Below are positions 1 through 10,865 of a stretch of 64,000 bases of DNA, piece after piece (position 1 is the first letter of the stretch; every line of letters starts with the position of its first letter). The notes beneath the pieces are model-generated. The model made no database searches. It was not told the origin of the DNA and was given only the letters and a program-made list of their open reading frames with translations. A program made the position numbers and the translations under genes. The stretch covers positions 11,949,001 through 12,013,000 of the forward strand of contig CM061098.1 in NCBI GenBank assembly GCA_030770545.1. Reading direction: 5' to 3'. Source of the stretch: Macropodus opercularis. Its lineage: Eukaryota; Chordata; Actinopteri; Anabantiformes; Osphronemidae.

Positions 1-1740
1 GAACAGTACATCAATACTGCCCCTTAAAGCTAATATATATGTTCATATGCATCTGTCAACCGCAACATTAAAACCATTGACAGGTGAAGTGCAGAACATT
101 GATTATCAGACTTCGCAGACTGGCCATGCTCTTAAATCAATATCTTTAACTACAGCAGAATAAAGACTGTCATTTCCATCTGACCACAGTCTCCACGTGT
201 CAACTCTGATATCTGTGAAAACCGGCAGGAGCAAAAAATAATAAAAGGAGGAGGCAAAAGGTCAATTTCTTAAATTAGATACCTTCAACTTCCACAACGA
301 CGCAGACAAACAGGGAGACTGGACCAACAACCGCGACATAGGCTGCGCTGGGGTTCATCAGATCAGAGGCACCAGAGATCCCAGAAGCTCTGAACAGCAA
401 CGAACACTAATTAGGTGCACGTAGATGCCAGATAAATGAACTCTGCTGCGTAGTAATAAACACATAAGAAAATACGATGAGACACATTTTCTGCAACGCC
501 AGACTGTGATCCCCTTCACCATTTTTCAGAAAGTGTTAGAGCTAAGTAGGTTTGTCGCATACAGAAATCCTTTTCAGAGAGAAAGAACTGCCAGCCCTGA
601 CTGCAGAGTGACACACTGCATGTGGCTGGTGGACGGCCCTTATAATTGAAAGAATAAATTGAGGGGGGGAGGCTGCATGTCCAGATTGATCAAGGTAATG
701 ATGGTAGCTGCTGCATCAATCAGAGCGACAATTATTGGATCATTAAAATAAAACCCCACCAAGGGGATTGAAAGATCTTGAGTAACGTTGCTGTTAATAC
801 TGAGTGAACCTGGGAGGAGACAGGTCCTGCAGGTCTAACAACCCCAGGGAACCGCACGAGCCGAGGCTCAGGGGAGCCTTTATCACATTCACAAAACGAG
901 TGGTGATATTTTTAATGTCTGTGAAGCTCTTTTTTATGTCTAATCTAAACTAACAGACGGTTTCAGGTCAAGTTCTGCAGTGATGATACTCCTAATACCT
1001 CCCAGGGCATAGTTAACAATTTACAGGTCTGATAAGGTGACCTCATGTTTTGAGAGATGCACAGAGGCCGTAATTTGCCTACATGAGCCAATATTTATTC
1101 CAAGGTAATTTTAAGGTCATTTTCAAGAGCTTATTTGTCTGAAGTTCTCAAGACGATCTTTACATGCCGCTCCAAGCCAAACTGAAACTGGATATAATTT
1201 ATCCATTTAAACCCAAATTAATTGTAAAGTGACAAAGTCAGAATACTAATACACAAATTGTCATTCCTCACATCCACTCCTCTATTCAAATGCAAATACA
1301 ATTCATTAACCTGATCTTCTGACACATATAAATCTCTTTGCATTCATCAAGAACCTTCATATATTTTAGAAAGAAATTAATTTGAGGGGGGAAAATCGAC
1401 TTCATTGACTTTACAGGGAATCAACCACAAACAATGTCTTGTTTCGCAGTTTAAACCCGCGGTGTTTGCTCAAATTGCATCTGTTGTGATCAGCAGGCAA
1501 TAAATGAGGATTAGTTTTATAACCTACTTTTGTTCTTGGAAGTCTGTTCACATGAAACACAGATAAGTGTGAGATAATTCAAACACACATTGAATAAAGT
1601 CTAGAGGGCAAAATGTAATAAAGTCAGCGACGTAGAGCTTTGTTGGCACTTTATGCGATATTATTGAACGATGTCTTGAAAATGAAATGATTTTTGATGC
1701 CTCGTTGTCATCTACAATCCCTGCCCCGCTTCCCCAGCGA
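1..1740. other. Intergenic DNA upstream of the NPY receptor gene
   Basis: No coding exon is recognisable here. The stretch is AT-rich, with several TAATT-type words around 1205-1330 and an ATGCAAAT octamer at 1290-1297. Open frames are short and unlike known proteins. Distal regulatory DNA of the receptor gene is possible but not shown. Confidence 0.5.
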
Positions 1741-1749
1741 CAGTCTGTG

Positions 1750-1922
1750 GCGCTGATGTGGACGCTCATACTAAATCCTGTAGACCTGTGTCAGGAACGC
1801 TCAGTCGAACACAAGATGCGCACCAGACGCTCCAGCTTGGGAGGAGCTTCGCTTATTTTCCCCGTTGTTCCACGCCACTCTCGAGTGAAGACTATTTGGC
1901 AAACAAAGGATTAGGGCGAAAG
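1750..1922 (+). other. Probable 5' non-coding exon of the NPY receptor gene
   Basis: A strong splice donor (AAAG then GTGAGT) follows position 1922. A matching acceptor (TCTGTCCTCAG) ends at 3691, 37 bases before the receptor ATG. Y2-type receptor genes commonly have a non-coding first exon joined to a single coding exon, so this pair is a reasonable 5'UTR exon and intron. The left edge is a guess. RNA reads spanning 1922 to 3692 would settle it. Confidence 0.4.
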
Positions 1923-3691
1923 GTGAGTCCATTAATGTGTGACGAGCGGTCATTATGATTTTAATGAACATTCCGAGGCTAGTTTGGTGGCACAAAGGTG
2001 TCGCAGGGGTATTAATTATTCTGCTGGTCTGTGACATCGAGACCTGTTGTTACTATATATGTGCGTAATTTGGACAGGAGAGACGCATTCGAAAGGAAGG
2101 ATGAACAAGTGTCCACAATCCAAAGAGACTATTTGTGCTGCAGGCAAATGATTTGCACTTGTCTTGCTGGCTGAATAAGCTTTGGGAGCTCACTTGGATG
2201 AATGCGCACATTAGGTTAAACAAATATAGCGACAAATTACGCACGAAAAAGGACTCCGTGCCAAACAGGGGGAGCCGTCATAATTGAATGGTTTTGCAGA
2301 TAATCCACTAGAATCCAATTATATTGTTGCTTTCTGCTCCGGCAGGTGTTTTTTTAATCGTTCTCGCAGTGGCACACGCTCACTTTGCCTTAACGCAAAG
2401 ATTACCGTCGTTGATCATACAGGGGACTTTGACGAATTACTGTTGCTTTGGAAAAAAGTGCTCGAGTCGCGTGCAGCCTGCCTGATAAAGCCCTGCTGCG
2501 TGTGTGTGTGTGTGTGTGTCTGGTCCCTTGAGTTTCAGACCCGGGTCATGGTGCTTGCCTTAATAATTTATCTGACCTCACTCTCCGTAGGTCTAATTGA
2601 CGCTCTAATTTGTTCACCTTGATGCTTTAATTTGTGGGTAACGCGCAACAGCTCACAGGCGAATGGACACTGTATGACACACAGCACATACCACAATAAA
2701 GCAACATATAGCAATGGTCAAAAAAGTATTTGTATAGATCAAAGAAATAATGTCAGAAAATTATACTTTGTTCAATTGTCTGTGGAGAAACAGGCTGCAG
2801 GATCCCCAGAGCAAGCAAAGAGTGTCTGTCACCAAAGAGATGACCTCTCACGCACCTCTACTGTTTGTCTCAGTGGTTTTATGAATAGAATGTTGGAAAT
2901 TGAGTGTTAGCCATATAAATACTGTACACAGTGATTCTTTAAAATGAGAGACTTGTGGGTTTGTTGAAATGCTCCTGCTAAACCGCACTTTTTTATAAAC
3001 GCTCTGAAAGAACCTTCCGTCTGCATTTGGCTGATCTCACGCTTTCTGCAGGTGAACTGACAGAAATTGCAATAAAATGGCAAAAATACTATAAACAGGA
3101 TTATGGTATTTTGTACTGATGTGCGGTTGTGTAACATGGACCAGCATTATCTCTCTGATTTTAAGCATACCGCACAATATTCCCTTCACCAGATGCAGAC
3201 GATGTGTGAGAGCAGTCTGCGCCGCTAATGGTGGAGCTTTGAACCGTGTGAATTCCCCTTTTTCACGCTGCTTCCTCCGTCCTTTTTCTTTAACTTTTAT
3301 AACTGCACAGGTGTTTGTGAACGCTCTAACCAGACAGAGACGTTCACCTAAACCTAAAAAGCTCAGGTTACTGCGATAGTTTTGGGGAGAGAACAAGTGT
3401 ATACAAAGGGAGCTGATTTTCTATTGATCTGACTACATCCCCTTCCTGAATGCAATTAGTGACCTTTCTTATCTTTTAAATTACACTGTTGCATTGCTCC
3501 CAAGTTAAATAATTGATTGCTTTAATAACGACACAACATTTGCAATGCAAACTACCCTTTACAGGCAATAGGAGGAGGAGGAGGATGAAATATATCAGTT
3601 CTGGCCCGAATTCATTTGAAGCAGGATTTATCATTTTCAGCCTTGTCTGCTTGAAACTGTGATTTTTATGTTATGTCACTTCTGTCCTCAG
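1923..3691 (+). other. Inferred 5'UTR intron of the NPY receptor gene
   Basis: The segment lies between the strong donor after 1922 and the acceptor ending at 3691. It contains a short (GT)10 tract at 2500-2519 and no recognisable coding sequence. The open frames of 92-119 codons in it resemble no known protein and differ in strand and frame. Confidence 0.35.
2500..2519. repeat. (GT)10 microsatellite
   Basis: A perfect GT dinucleotide run, read directly from the sequence. Confidence 0.9.
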
Positions 3692-3728
3692 GTGTCAACA
3701 TAGCCTTAATCTGGTATCTGGTGAAAAG

Positions 3729-4844
3729 ATGAGCCCACCAGACACGGCCAACAGCTCAGGCGCGGGGGAGGTTGGAGACAACGAGCCCTGGACTCTACTT
3801 GACAACAGGACGGGTTTACGTTCACCTGGTTTCCACACTGACATCACCAAGCATGTAGGAGTGCAGATTACCCTGATAACAGCGTACTCCCTCATCATCC
3901 TGCTGGGGCTGCTGGGAAATGCTCTGGTCATCTACATGATTGTCCGCTACAGGAACATGAGAACAGTGACCAACTTCTTCATAGCTAATCTGGCCCTGGC
4001 GGACCTCCTGGTGAACGCGCTCTGCTTGCCCTTCACCCTCGTCTACACCCTGCTGGACGAGTGGAAGTTCGGGGCCGTGCTGTGCCACATGGTGCCCTTC
4101 GCGCAGGCGCTGAGCGTGCACGTGTCCATCCTCTCTCTGACCGTCATCGCCCTGGAGCGCTACCGCTGCATCGTCTTCCACCTCGGGCGGCGCCTCACGT
4201 GGCACTCCAGCTTCCTCATCATGGCGTTCACCTGGACCGTGTCTGCTGTCTTGGCGGCACCTCTGGCCATCTTCAGAGAGTACCGCCACGAAGAGATTCC
4301 ATCCATCAACCTCCGCATTGCCGTCTGCTCTGAAAAGTGGCCCCATGGGACCAGTAGAGACGGGGTCATCTACAGCCTCTCCATGCTGCTCCTGCAGTAC
4401 ATCGTTCCTTTAGCTATTATTAGTTATGCCTACATATGCATCTGGGTCAAATTAAAGAACCACGTGAGCCCATCTAGTCGTAACGACAGCATCAACCGCC
4501 GTAAAAAGACCACCAAGATGCTGGCACTGGTAGTAGTGGTGTTCGCTGTGTGCTGGCTGCCCTTCCACGTGTTTCAGCTGGCCAGCGATCTGGACCTGGT
4601 GCTCAGGTTTAAGGAGTACAAACTCATTTACACCGTGTTTCATATCGTGGCTATGTGTTCAACTTTTACCAACCCTCTGCTGTACGGGTGGATGAATAAA
4701 AACTACAGGAACGGCTTCCTCATGGTGTTCCGCTGTGAGGATAAGCCGGACTCCTTCCACCCCGAGGGCTCGTTCCGGACGCGATCCATAAGAGGGCTGA
4801 CTCTGAACGGCCGTAACGGTGGCCACCCTCCCACCGCTGTGTGA
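3729..4844 (+). CDS. npy7r: Neuropeptide Y receptor, Y2/Y7 subfamily (probably Y7)
   Basis: This is a rhodopsin-type GPCR of 371 aa in one uninterrupted coding exon. It should sit in the plasma membrane, bind NPY/PYY peptides and signal through Gi/o. Seven membrane segments are visible, at about 47-70, 83-104, 118-140, 161-181, 212-235, 262-285 and 300-322. Family marks include GNALVIY in TM1, NFFIANLALADLLVN in TM2, conserved cysteines in ECL1 (AVLCHM) and ECL2 (AVCSEKWP), KLKNHVSP in loop 3, CWLPFHVFQLA in TM6 and NPLLYGWMN in TM7. N8 and N26 are N-glycosylation sequons, and FRCED holds a likely palmitoylated cysteine. The start has A at -3. The body matches Y2 receptors closely, but TM3 ends in ERY where mammalian Y2 has DRH. 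Linkage to prelid1-ddx41-dok3 (human 5q35 genes, whereas human NPY2R is on 4q) favours Y7 over Y2. Y2 remains possible without a tree. Confidence 0.9.
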   Translation: MSPPDTANSSGAGEVGDNEPWTLLDNRTGLRSPGFHTDITKHVGVQITLITAYSLIILLGLLGNALVIYMIVRYRNMRTVTNFFIANLALADLLVNALCLPFTLVYTLLDEWKFGAVLCHMVPFAQALSVHVSILSLTVIALERYRCIVFHLGRRLTWHSSFLIMAFTWTVSAVLAAPLAIFREYRHEEIPSINLRIAVCSEKWPHGTSRDGVIYSLSMLLLQYIVPLAIISYAYICIWVKLKNHVSPSSRNDSINRRKKTTKMLALVVVVFAVCWLPFHVFQLASDLDLVLRFKEYKLIYTVFHIVAMCSTFTNPLLYGWMNKNYRNGFLMVFRCEDKPDSFHPEGSFRTRSIRGLTLNGRNGGHPPTAV

Positions 4845-6330
4845 AACGAAGGGCCTGCGGAGCGTCACGGCGCACGTTACACACACCTCACGTCTCAGAT
4901 GCCTTTGTGACTTGAATGCCCCGATGCTGAGCATGCACATGGTTTGGTGCAAGGCTCGGCTTTCCTTCGTGAATGGTCCTAGTGAAAATAACATGTATCA
5001 AACCCATTGAACGTGTGTTTGGTCCGCAGACTTGGATTTTTATGACCTTACAATGTAATGTAAATGTTTCCTTGTGGTGTAAATGCAATGTTGTTGGTAA
5101 ATAATGTCCAGTTATCTAATCCCGCTGCATACGTTGCTGAGACTGTTAATGTATTAAGAGAAAATGATGACTATATTTACTGTAGGCATAAGTTAAGGCT
5201 TATTCTCACCTATTTTTCAATTTTTTTGGCTGTTTGGATGATTTTGACCTAGTTAATCCAGGGGCTGTGTTCTAGAGAGGTAACACTGAATCCTCCTCCA
5301 AAGGAAACCAGAGGAGGCTACTGGCTGATGTTCTTGCCCAGCTGGGACATGAAATGTCCTCCAGTTCGATGCGACGGATCAGCAGGACTCTGTGTCCAAA
5401 CGAATGTGATTGAAAAGCAGTGAACTGAAGTGAAGTCAGAGCAACAAGTCCTGGATATCTGCAGCCGCAAGTCTGGGCAGCTGCTTTGAGGAAATATAAA
5501 TGTAAAAAGGAGAAATTTAAAAGAAGATATAGTTCTATATTTATTATACCCAGCTGCCAACGTGCCCTTTGTTGGAACACTAATCAATCTACCACAGGGG
5601 CTTCGGGCAGACCAAGCCCCAACACACCACACAGAGCCTCCACTGTTAATTTGACATTCATAAGATAATTATTATTTTTTTCTCCATATCAAAAGAAGAC
5701 ACTCTGGCTTAAAAGAACTGACTATTGTAAGGCAAATGTTTGCCACCTCTTATCTGGGCGCATAGGAAAAAAACAACAACAACAGTCATTTCACAGACTA
5801 CACTGACACAGTGACATCATGTATCGACTACTCTGAACGCTGGGGGTCACAGCCCCCGTGTTTACTGTAGGGTGCAGGCACAATAAACCGTAACCCTCTG
5901 AACGTGACGTTGGGAAATCTATCTATGCATGTTAAGCCTGTGTACACGAAGGAAATCACGGATAGTAACAGACAGTTCAACCAATTAAGTAACTGAGCAT
6001 TCACCAGCCAATAAATCACAATGAACGCATGCACAAATGTGGCCTACACAGTGTGATTTATATATCTCCTGCATTTGTATCACTGGTTCTTGCCTCCCAC
6101 GTTGCTGATTTCATGCCGTAGCCTATATTCTTTTATGAGCTCGAGCTTTTTTATAGAGCCTCTATATGGACTACCAGCCGACACACACACAGAGCCAACG
6201 TGTGGAGATTCAGCTTCAGGCGATCGATGTGTGTTTAAAGTGTTTGTTATGCAGTTTAGTGTTCTCTAAGGGATTGTTGGGTATTTTGCCGTCACACAAT
6301 ATATGAGTCTACAAAACTTTTACGTGGATG
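4845..6330. other. 3'UTR and intergenic DNA between the NPY receptor and prelid1
   Basis: This stretch begins with the receptor's 3'UTR. An AATAAA at 5882-5887 is a possible, unproven poly(A) signal for it. No coding exon is recognised. The stretch ends at the CpG-rich prelid1 promoter. Confidence 0.5.
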
Positions 6331-6334
6331 CGAC

Positions 6335-6720
6335 GGCGACCTGCTGCCCCCTCGTGGTCACAGCGGGCCTCGCAGCGGTTCCGCCCACCGGAAGTGTCGT
6401 CGGCGTTTGACCTTCCTCTGCTCTGGTCCGAGTCACGTATGACACGAGCCGAGCTCCGGCGGTTCCACGGCGAGGTCCAGTGAGGATTATGAGACACGCG
6501 TGTTTCTCTCCCGACCGGTGCCGTCGTACAGGTAACTGTCGTCGACTCCGACAATGAAAGCGACACAGTTTTCTGGCCGAACCTCGCAGCGATGCGCGGC
6601 GCCGGTGGTTTCATTCATCCACGCGGGTTGTGCTAGACGCTAGGCTAACGTAGCTAATGCTAACGGAGAAGCAGTGCGGACGTGACAGATGCGGCCGAGG
6701 CGTCTGGCGATAGCGAGCGA
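6335..6720 (+). promoter_or_regulatory. CpG-rich prelid1 promoter and likely 5'UTR exon
   Basis: The stretch is dense in CpG compared with its surroundings. It contains an ETS-type ACCGGAAGTG site at about 6387-6396, typical of housekeeping promoters. A good donor (ACAG then GTAACT) after about 6531 could join the acceptor CTGTGCAG near 6913, just upstream of the prelid1 ATG, implying a non-coding first exon. No TATA box is evident. Confidence 0.5.
6344..6357 (-). promoter_or_regulatory. Candidate CTCF site
   Basis: CTGCCCCCTCGTGG matches 13 of 14 positions of the reverse-complement CTCF core (SYGCCMYCTRSTGG). It lies at the junction between the tissue-restricted receptor gene and the housekeeping block. 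Occupancy is inferred only. Confidence 0.4.
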
Positions 6721-6941
6721 TCGTTATGTTGCACGCACACTTAGGGAGACTTAGTTCCGCCTTCGTGAGCTAATATGCGTTTGTCAGCGCTCACAAGTTT
6801 CAACGCATACATTGTTGAAGTGTTCTTAGCAGCTGAGTAGAAATAGGATCGACTAGCAAAGCTGGATGAACGGACGCGTACTCACACGCTGTGCTCGTTC
6901 TCCGTCTGTGCAGGGCTTTACTGCAGTAAACCAGGGCAGCA

Positions 6942-8908
6942 ATGGTGAAGTATTTCTGCTGCGCGGGTTTGCTCAAAAGCAACTGGGACCAAGTCTGTGG
7001 TGCCTTTTGGCAGCGGTATCCCAACCCTTACAGGTGAGTGTGACTCTGTCAACACGGGTCCTTGTCTGTTTATTCGCCTTTTGTTGTGTAAACAACACAA
7101 ATCATGAGACGGTTAAACAGTGCTGGAAAGTACATGTGTGGTCATTTGTAAAAGTAACAATTGCAGCTGTACAACCAAAGGACCTCACCCAACAGAAGCT
7201 GAACTGTATATGATGGAAGTGATACACATTTACAAACACACAGGAACATTTATGGAGTGTTGTGTAAATGAATTAAACTACAGGCAGCCTCTGTGTAATG
7301 TAGATACACTTGCAGGTAACACTTATTTCTGCTGCCTGTGTGAATATCCATGATCTAACCAGTTACATTTACATATTTTTAGTTTTGCTTTCTTTGTTCA
7401 TGCCATTTGTTGTCCATGTGTATTTTTCTGACCCATTATTAGGTTTCTTCTTTAGTTGTTCCTACGAGTGTGAGTCGGATTGCACTCACATACTTGCCCG
7501 CTGAAGCCTATTGTTCTTATTTCCCACAGTAACCATGTCTTGACTGAAGACATCATTTTCCGAGAAGTCACTCCGACCAACTGCCTTATTTCCAGACGCC
7601 TGTTAACCAAAGTTAGCCGAGCACCTCGCTGGATGGAGCGGTACCTTCCAAAGCACATGGCGAGCTCGGCGTACATCATTGAGGACTCTATCGTGGATCC
7701 TCAGAAAAGGACCATGACCACTCTAACGTGGAACATCAGCCACGCTCGTCTCATGGTACGTCTCTGGGTTGTTTTCCATAAACAGCCACGCTGTGTAAAG
7801 TAGACACATGGCCTCATGTTGTTTTTGGGTTTGCTCTCTGTTCCAGTCCGTGGAAGAGCGGTGCATGTACCGAATTAATCCTGAGAACAGCAGCTGGACT
7901 GAGATAAAAAGAGAAGCTTGGATTTCTTCCAATGTCTGTGGGCTCTCTAGAGCTATTCAGGTCAGTGGAGTAAAGTGGAGCACCACAGTATGTAATACAC
8001 AGGGAAAGTGATGCCAGGCGTCTAACGAGGGTGACACTGGCCTGTCAATGATAATGTAATACAATATGCAACAGCTGAAGCTACCTGATGTCTGCCAGGC
8101 TTGGGTTGCTGAGCGACTTTTGACATAGGATCAGTGTGATTTATTTACTATTGTCAAGCTCTGATGACATAAGCCAGTAGATATGTGATATGAGTGTTTT
8201 TGCCATGGTTGACTGTGTCAACTTATCTTTCCAGGAATTCGGTCTCGCAAGGTTTAAGACCAGCGTCACAAAGACCATGAAGGGCTTTGAATATGTGCTC
8301 GCCAAGTTGCATGGTAAGTTTAGATAAAATTCTAGCTATAAGTTTGGTTCCAAACAGGAGAGCGTGTTACTGAATACAGCAAAAATTAGTGCATACGTGC
8401 TTTTTCTGCTACATCAAGTCAAATATCTGCTATGAAAAAGAAATGACGCCAAGCACAAGTGTACAGACATCAGCACAGACTGATAAGAAATGCAAAGATG
8501 TCTGCACTAGACACACAATTGAAAGGGAAGGAAGATAAGAAACGGATATGTAGATGATGAAAAGAAGCAGTAAAATAATAATAAGGATTGACTTTATGTG
8601 TATGTTCTATGTAATGAATACCATGAGTTACTTGTAGTCTGGAGCAGGGGGTTGGTAAAAGTTGTTACTAAGAAGCAGTACTTTTACTTAAGTAAATGCT
8701 GCTTGTACTTCTTTCTTGCCTTTTCTTTCTACTTGAATTTTAAAGAAAAGCTGTGGTGAAATCAGTTTTTTTTTTTTTTTTTGCAGGTGAAACTCCATCC
8801 AGAACCTTAGCAGAAACAGCTACAGAGCGGGCAAGAGAGACGGCACTGGCAGCTAAGGAGAAAGCTAAAGACCTCGCCTCACACGCCCAGAAGAAACAAT
8901 ATGTGTGA
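6942..8908 (+). CDS. prelid1: PRELI domain-containing protein 1 (phosphatidic-acid transfer)
   Basis: Coding exons are 6942-7033, 7530-7755, 7847-7960, 8235-8313 and 8787-8908 (633 nt, 210 aa; human about 219). All phases agree. PRELID1 acts in the mitochondrial intermembrane space with TRIAP1, moving phosphatidic acid from outer to inner membrane for cardiolipin synthesis. The protein starts MVKYFCCAGLLKSNW and keeps family signatures through the PRELI/MSF1 fold (about 1-170): WDQVCGAFWQRYPNPYS, HVLTEDI, DSIVDPQKRTMTT, HARLM, REAWISS and TKTMKGFEYVLAKL. The tail is an alanine- and lysine-rich amphipathic segment (ERARETALAAKEKAKDLASH), the LEA-like tail of PRELID1. The acceptor of the last exon follows an unusually long T run (8766-8782). 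Whether this is the a or b teleost copy cannot be told from the window. Confidence 0.95.
8670..8750. repeat. Possible fragment of a teleost dispersed repeat in prelid1 intron 4
   Basis: The AGTACTTTTACTTAAGTAAAT word and the following ACTTGTACTT-like sequence resemble a dispersed element often seen in fish genomes. I recall the pattern but cannot name the family, and the copy is short. Confidence 0.3.
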
Positions 8909-9633
8909 CGAGCCACACAGTTCACTGCGTCTGCAGCCATGGATACTGGAACAAATGTATATTTACCCCTCCTGATTTGGGCTTAAATCGGGGTAAACGG
9001 ATCGCAGTAGGCACTTCTGTGAAGCACTGTTCGTCTGAAATGGTGGGTGGACCATAAAAGGCCTGAGCTGGGTTCATGAGCCTGTTCCAACCTCCCTGTT
9101 TGTGTCACGCTGAATATATTCTTTCTTTGATACCAAATCATCTCAGTGTATATCAGAGGTGTAGAACTTAGTAGGAAATGGTTGAATGTGGTTCTAGGTG
9201 CCATGACACAGCAGTTCTCTGCCAGCCTTCATAGTGTTCCTCAGACCTTTCCTCGACCTCTCTACTCACCAGTGTCTGATTTTTATACTGTTCTGTTAAT
9301 TGTCATGTTATTGTTTTGATTATTTTGTGTTATTTACAGCTCTTTGGACATGATCAGCGTTACAGTGAATATTCACGCGAATGCAAATTCATGTGTACGA
9401 TTTCATTTCTTTTCTCCCTACTTACACCGCTTCAAGATGAAATTCACTAAATGAAGAAGGGATCGTATTGTTGGCAGCCATTGCTATCTTCCTCAATATT
9501 GTGGATCTAATTTCAATTCATGTTTTATGTCTTGGTCATAATTTCATCAAAATTTTGAAACGTGTGTATGAACACAAACATCAACATTCAACTCATAAAA
9601 CAACTAGTTTGGCTGCATCCACTAAAAATTGTC

Positions 9634-9639
9634 AATAAA
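9634..9639 (+). terminator. Poly(A) signal of prelid1
   Basis: AATAAA lies about 725 bases after the prelid1 stop. It faces the mxd3 poly(A) signal on the other strand about 160 bases away, so the two genes end convergently. Confidence 0.6.
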
Positions 9640-9801
9640 CAGACAATTTCTTTGTAACCGTCATGCTGTGATGTTTTTCCTAATATTCAGAGATGTCACC
9701 GGGAAGCTGCTACATTGGGAAACAAGCATTAAATGTAGTCAATTTAAATCAATAATTAATAGGTAATAATAAGTACAACATGCACATAAATAGAGAAAAT
9801 A

Positions 9802-9807
9802 TTTATT
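9802..9807 (-). terminator. Poly(A) signal of mxd3 (minus strand)
   Basis: TTTATT on the plus strand reads AATAAA on the minus strand. It lies about 1.06 kb past the mxd3 stop, implying a long AT-rich 3'UTR from about 10865 to 9790. Confidence 0.5.
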
Positions 9808-10865
9808 TATAAAAAGCTTACATCAGTACAAAAATGCTACATAGTATTACTGGGCAGAGAGACAGATGAATGCATACATACTATTAAAATGTAATAAGGC
9901 ATCTTGCATATGCGACGTGAAGAGGAAAAAGCACCCTTCAGTTATTTAAATATATTCCAATGAATATTATACTTGTAACACTGCGTACGTTGCCAAATTA
10001 TTACAAGCACATGGTGACATTTCAACTGATAAACGCACAAATAATGAAGTGTGTGGTTGTGATAAATGTCAGTTAACAACAGCAATATTAATGCTCATAC
10101 AGAGGGTGTGCGTTCGTGCTCTTAATCACAGACTGTGCGCAAACACACCAGATGTACTTCATTGCCAGAGTTCAACATGTAAACCTGACAGGATCCTGTC
10201 CAATCATTTAGTTACACTCACAACTCTTCTGACACAAAACAAGTGCGACGTGTTGACATTGTGTGCAACTGAAGAACAACATACATGAGTGAATTTACAC
10301 ATGATAATAGAAAACACAGCACTGATTAAGTAGAAGTGCATGCTACACATAACATTACTGAAATATAAATTTAGTGCTAAAGAGAAGCTGTATAGGAGAC
10401 GAGACCAGATCTGATTTAAGGCAGAGTTCAGCATAGATATACTGCAGAAAAAAGAATAAATACGTTTAAAAGCCCTTATTTGGATCTTTAAAAAAAATAA
10501 CTCTTAAAAATGAACGAATAGACTTGTCAGAATTATTTGACCTTGCAGACACTTCATATTTTTGGACAGAAAAGTCATTAATAGTTGATGCGTAAGATAT
10601 TCGCGTAATGAAACCTCAATCCCAGCCCAGTGATTTTAACTGCTATTCAGTGCAAATGGACGTAGTTCATTCATACGCAACATTATTGTTTCGCTTGTAG
10701 TCTGACACATTTTTACATACAAACATTAAAGGCTGCTCCTTCTGCAAAGACTAGGTGTTCGGTTGTACAATAACATCTCTCTCCGCTGTCGTCCTTTACT
10801 TTTTGGAATGTTTTCTCGTCGTTCTGTTCACGGCTGTGACGACATGTGCGTTGCTAGACCGCCTG

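Noticed and set aside
3822..4346. 174-codon open frame antisense to the NPY receptor
   Set aside because: It is a shadow of the GC-rich receptor coding exon and has no recognisable domain.
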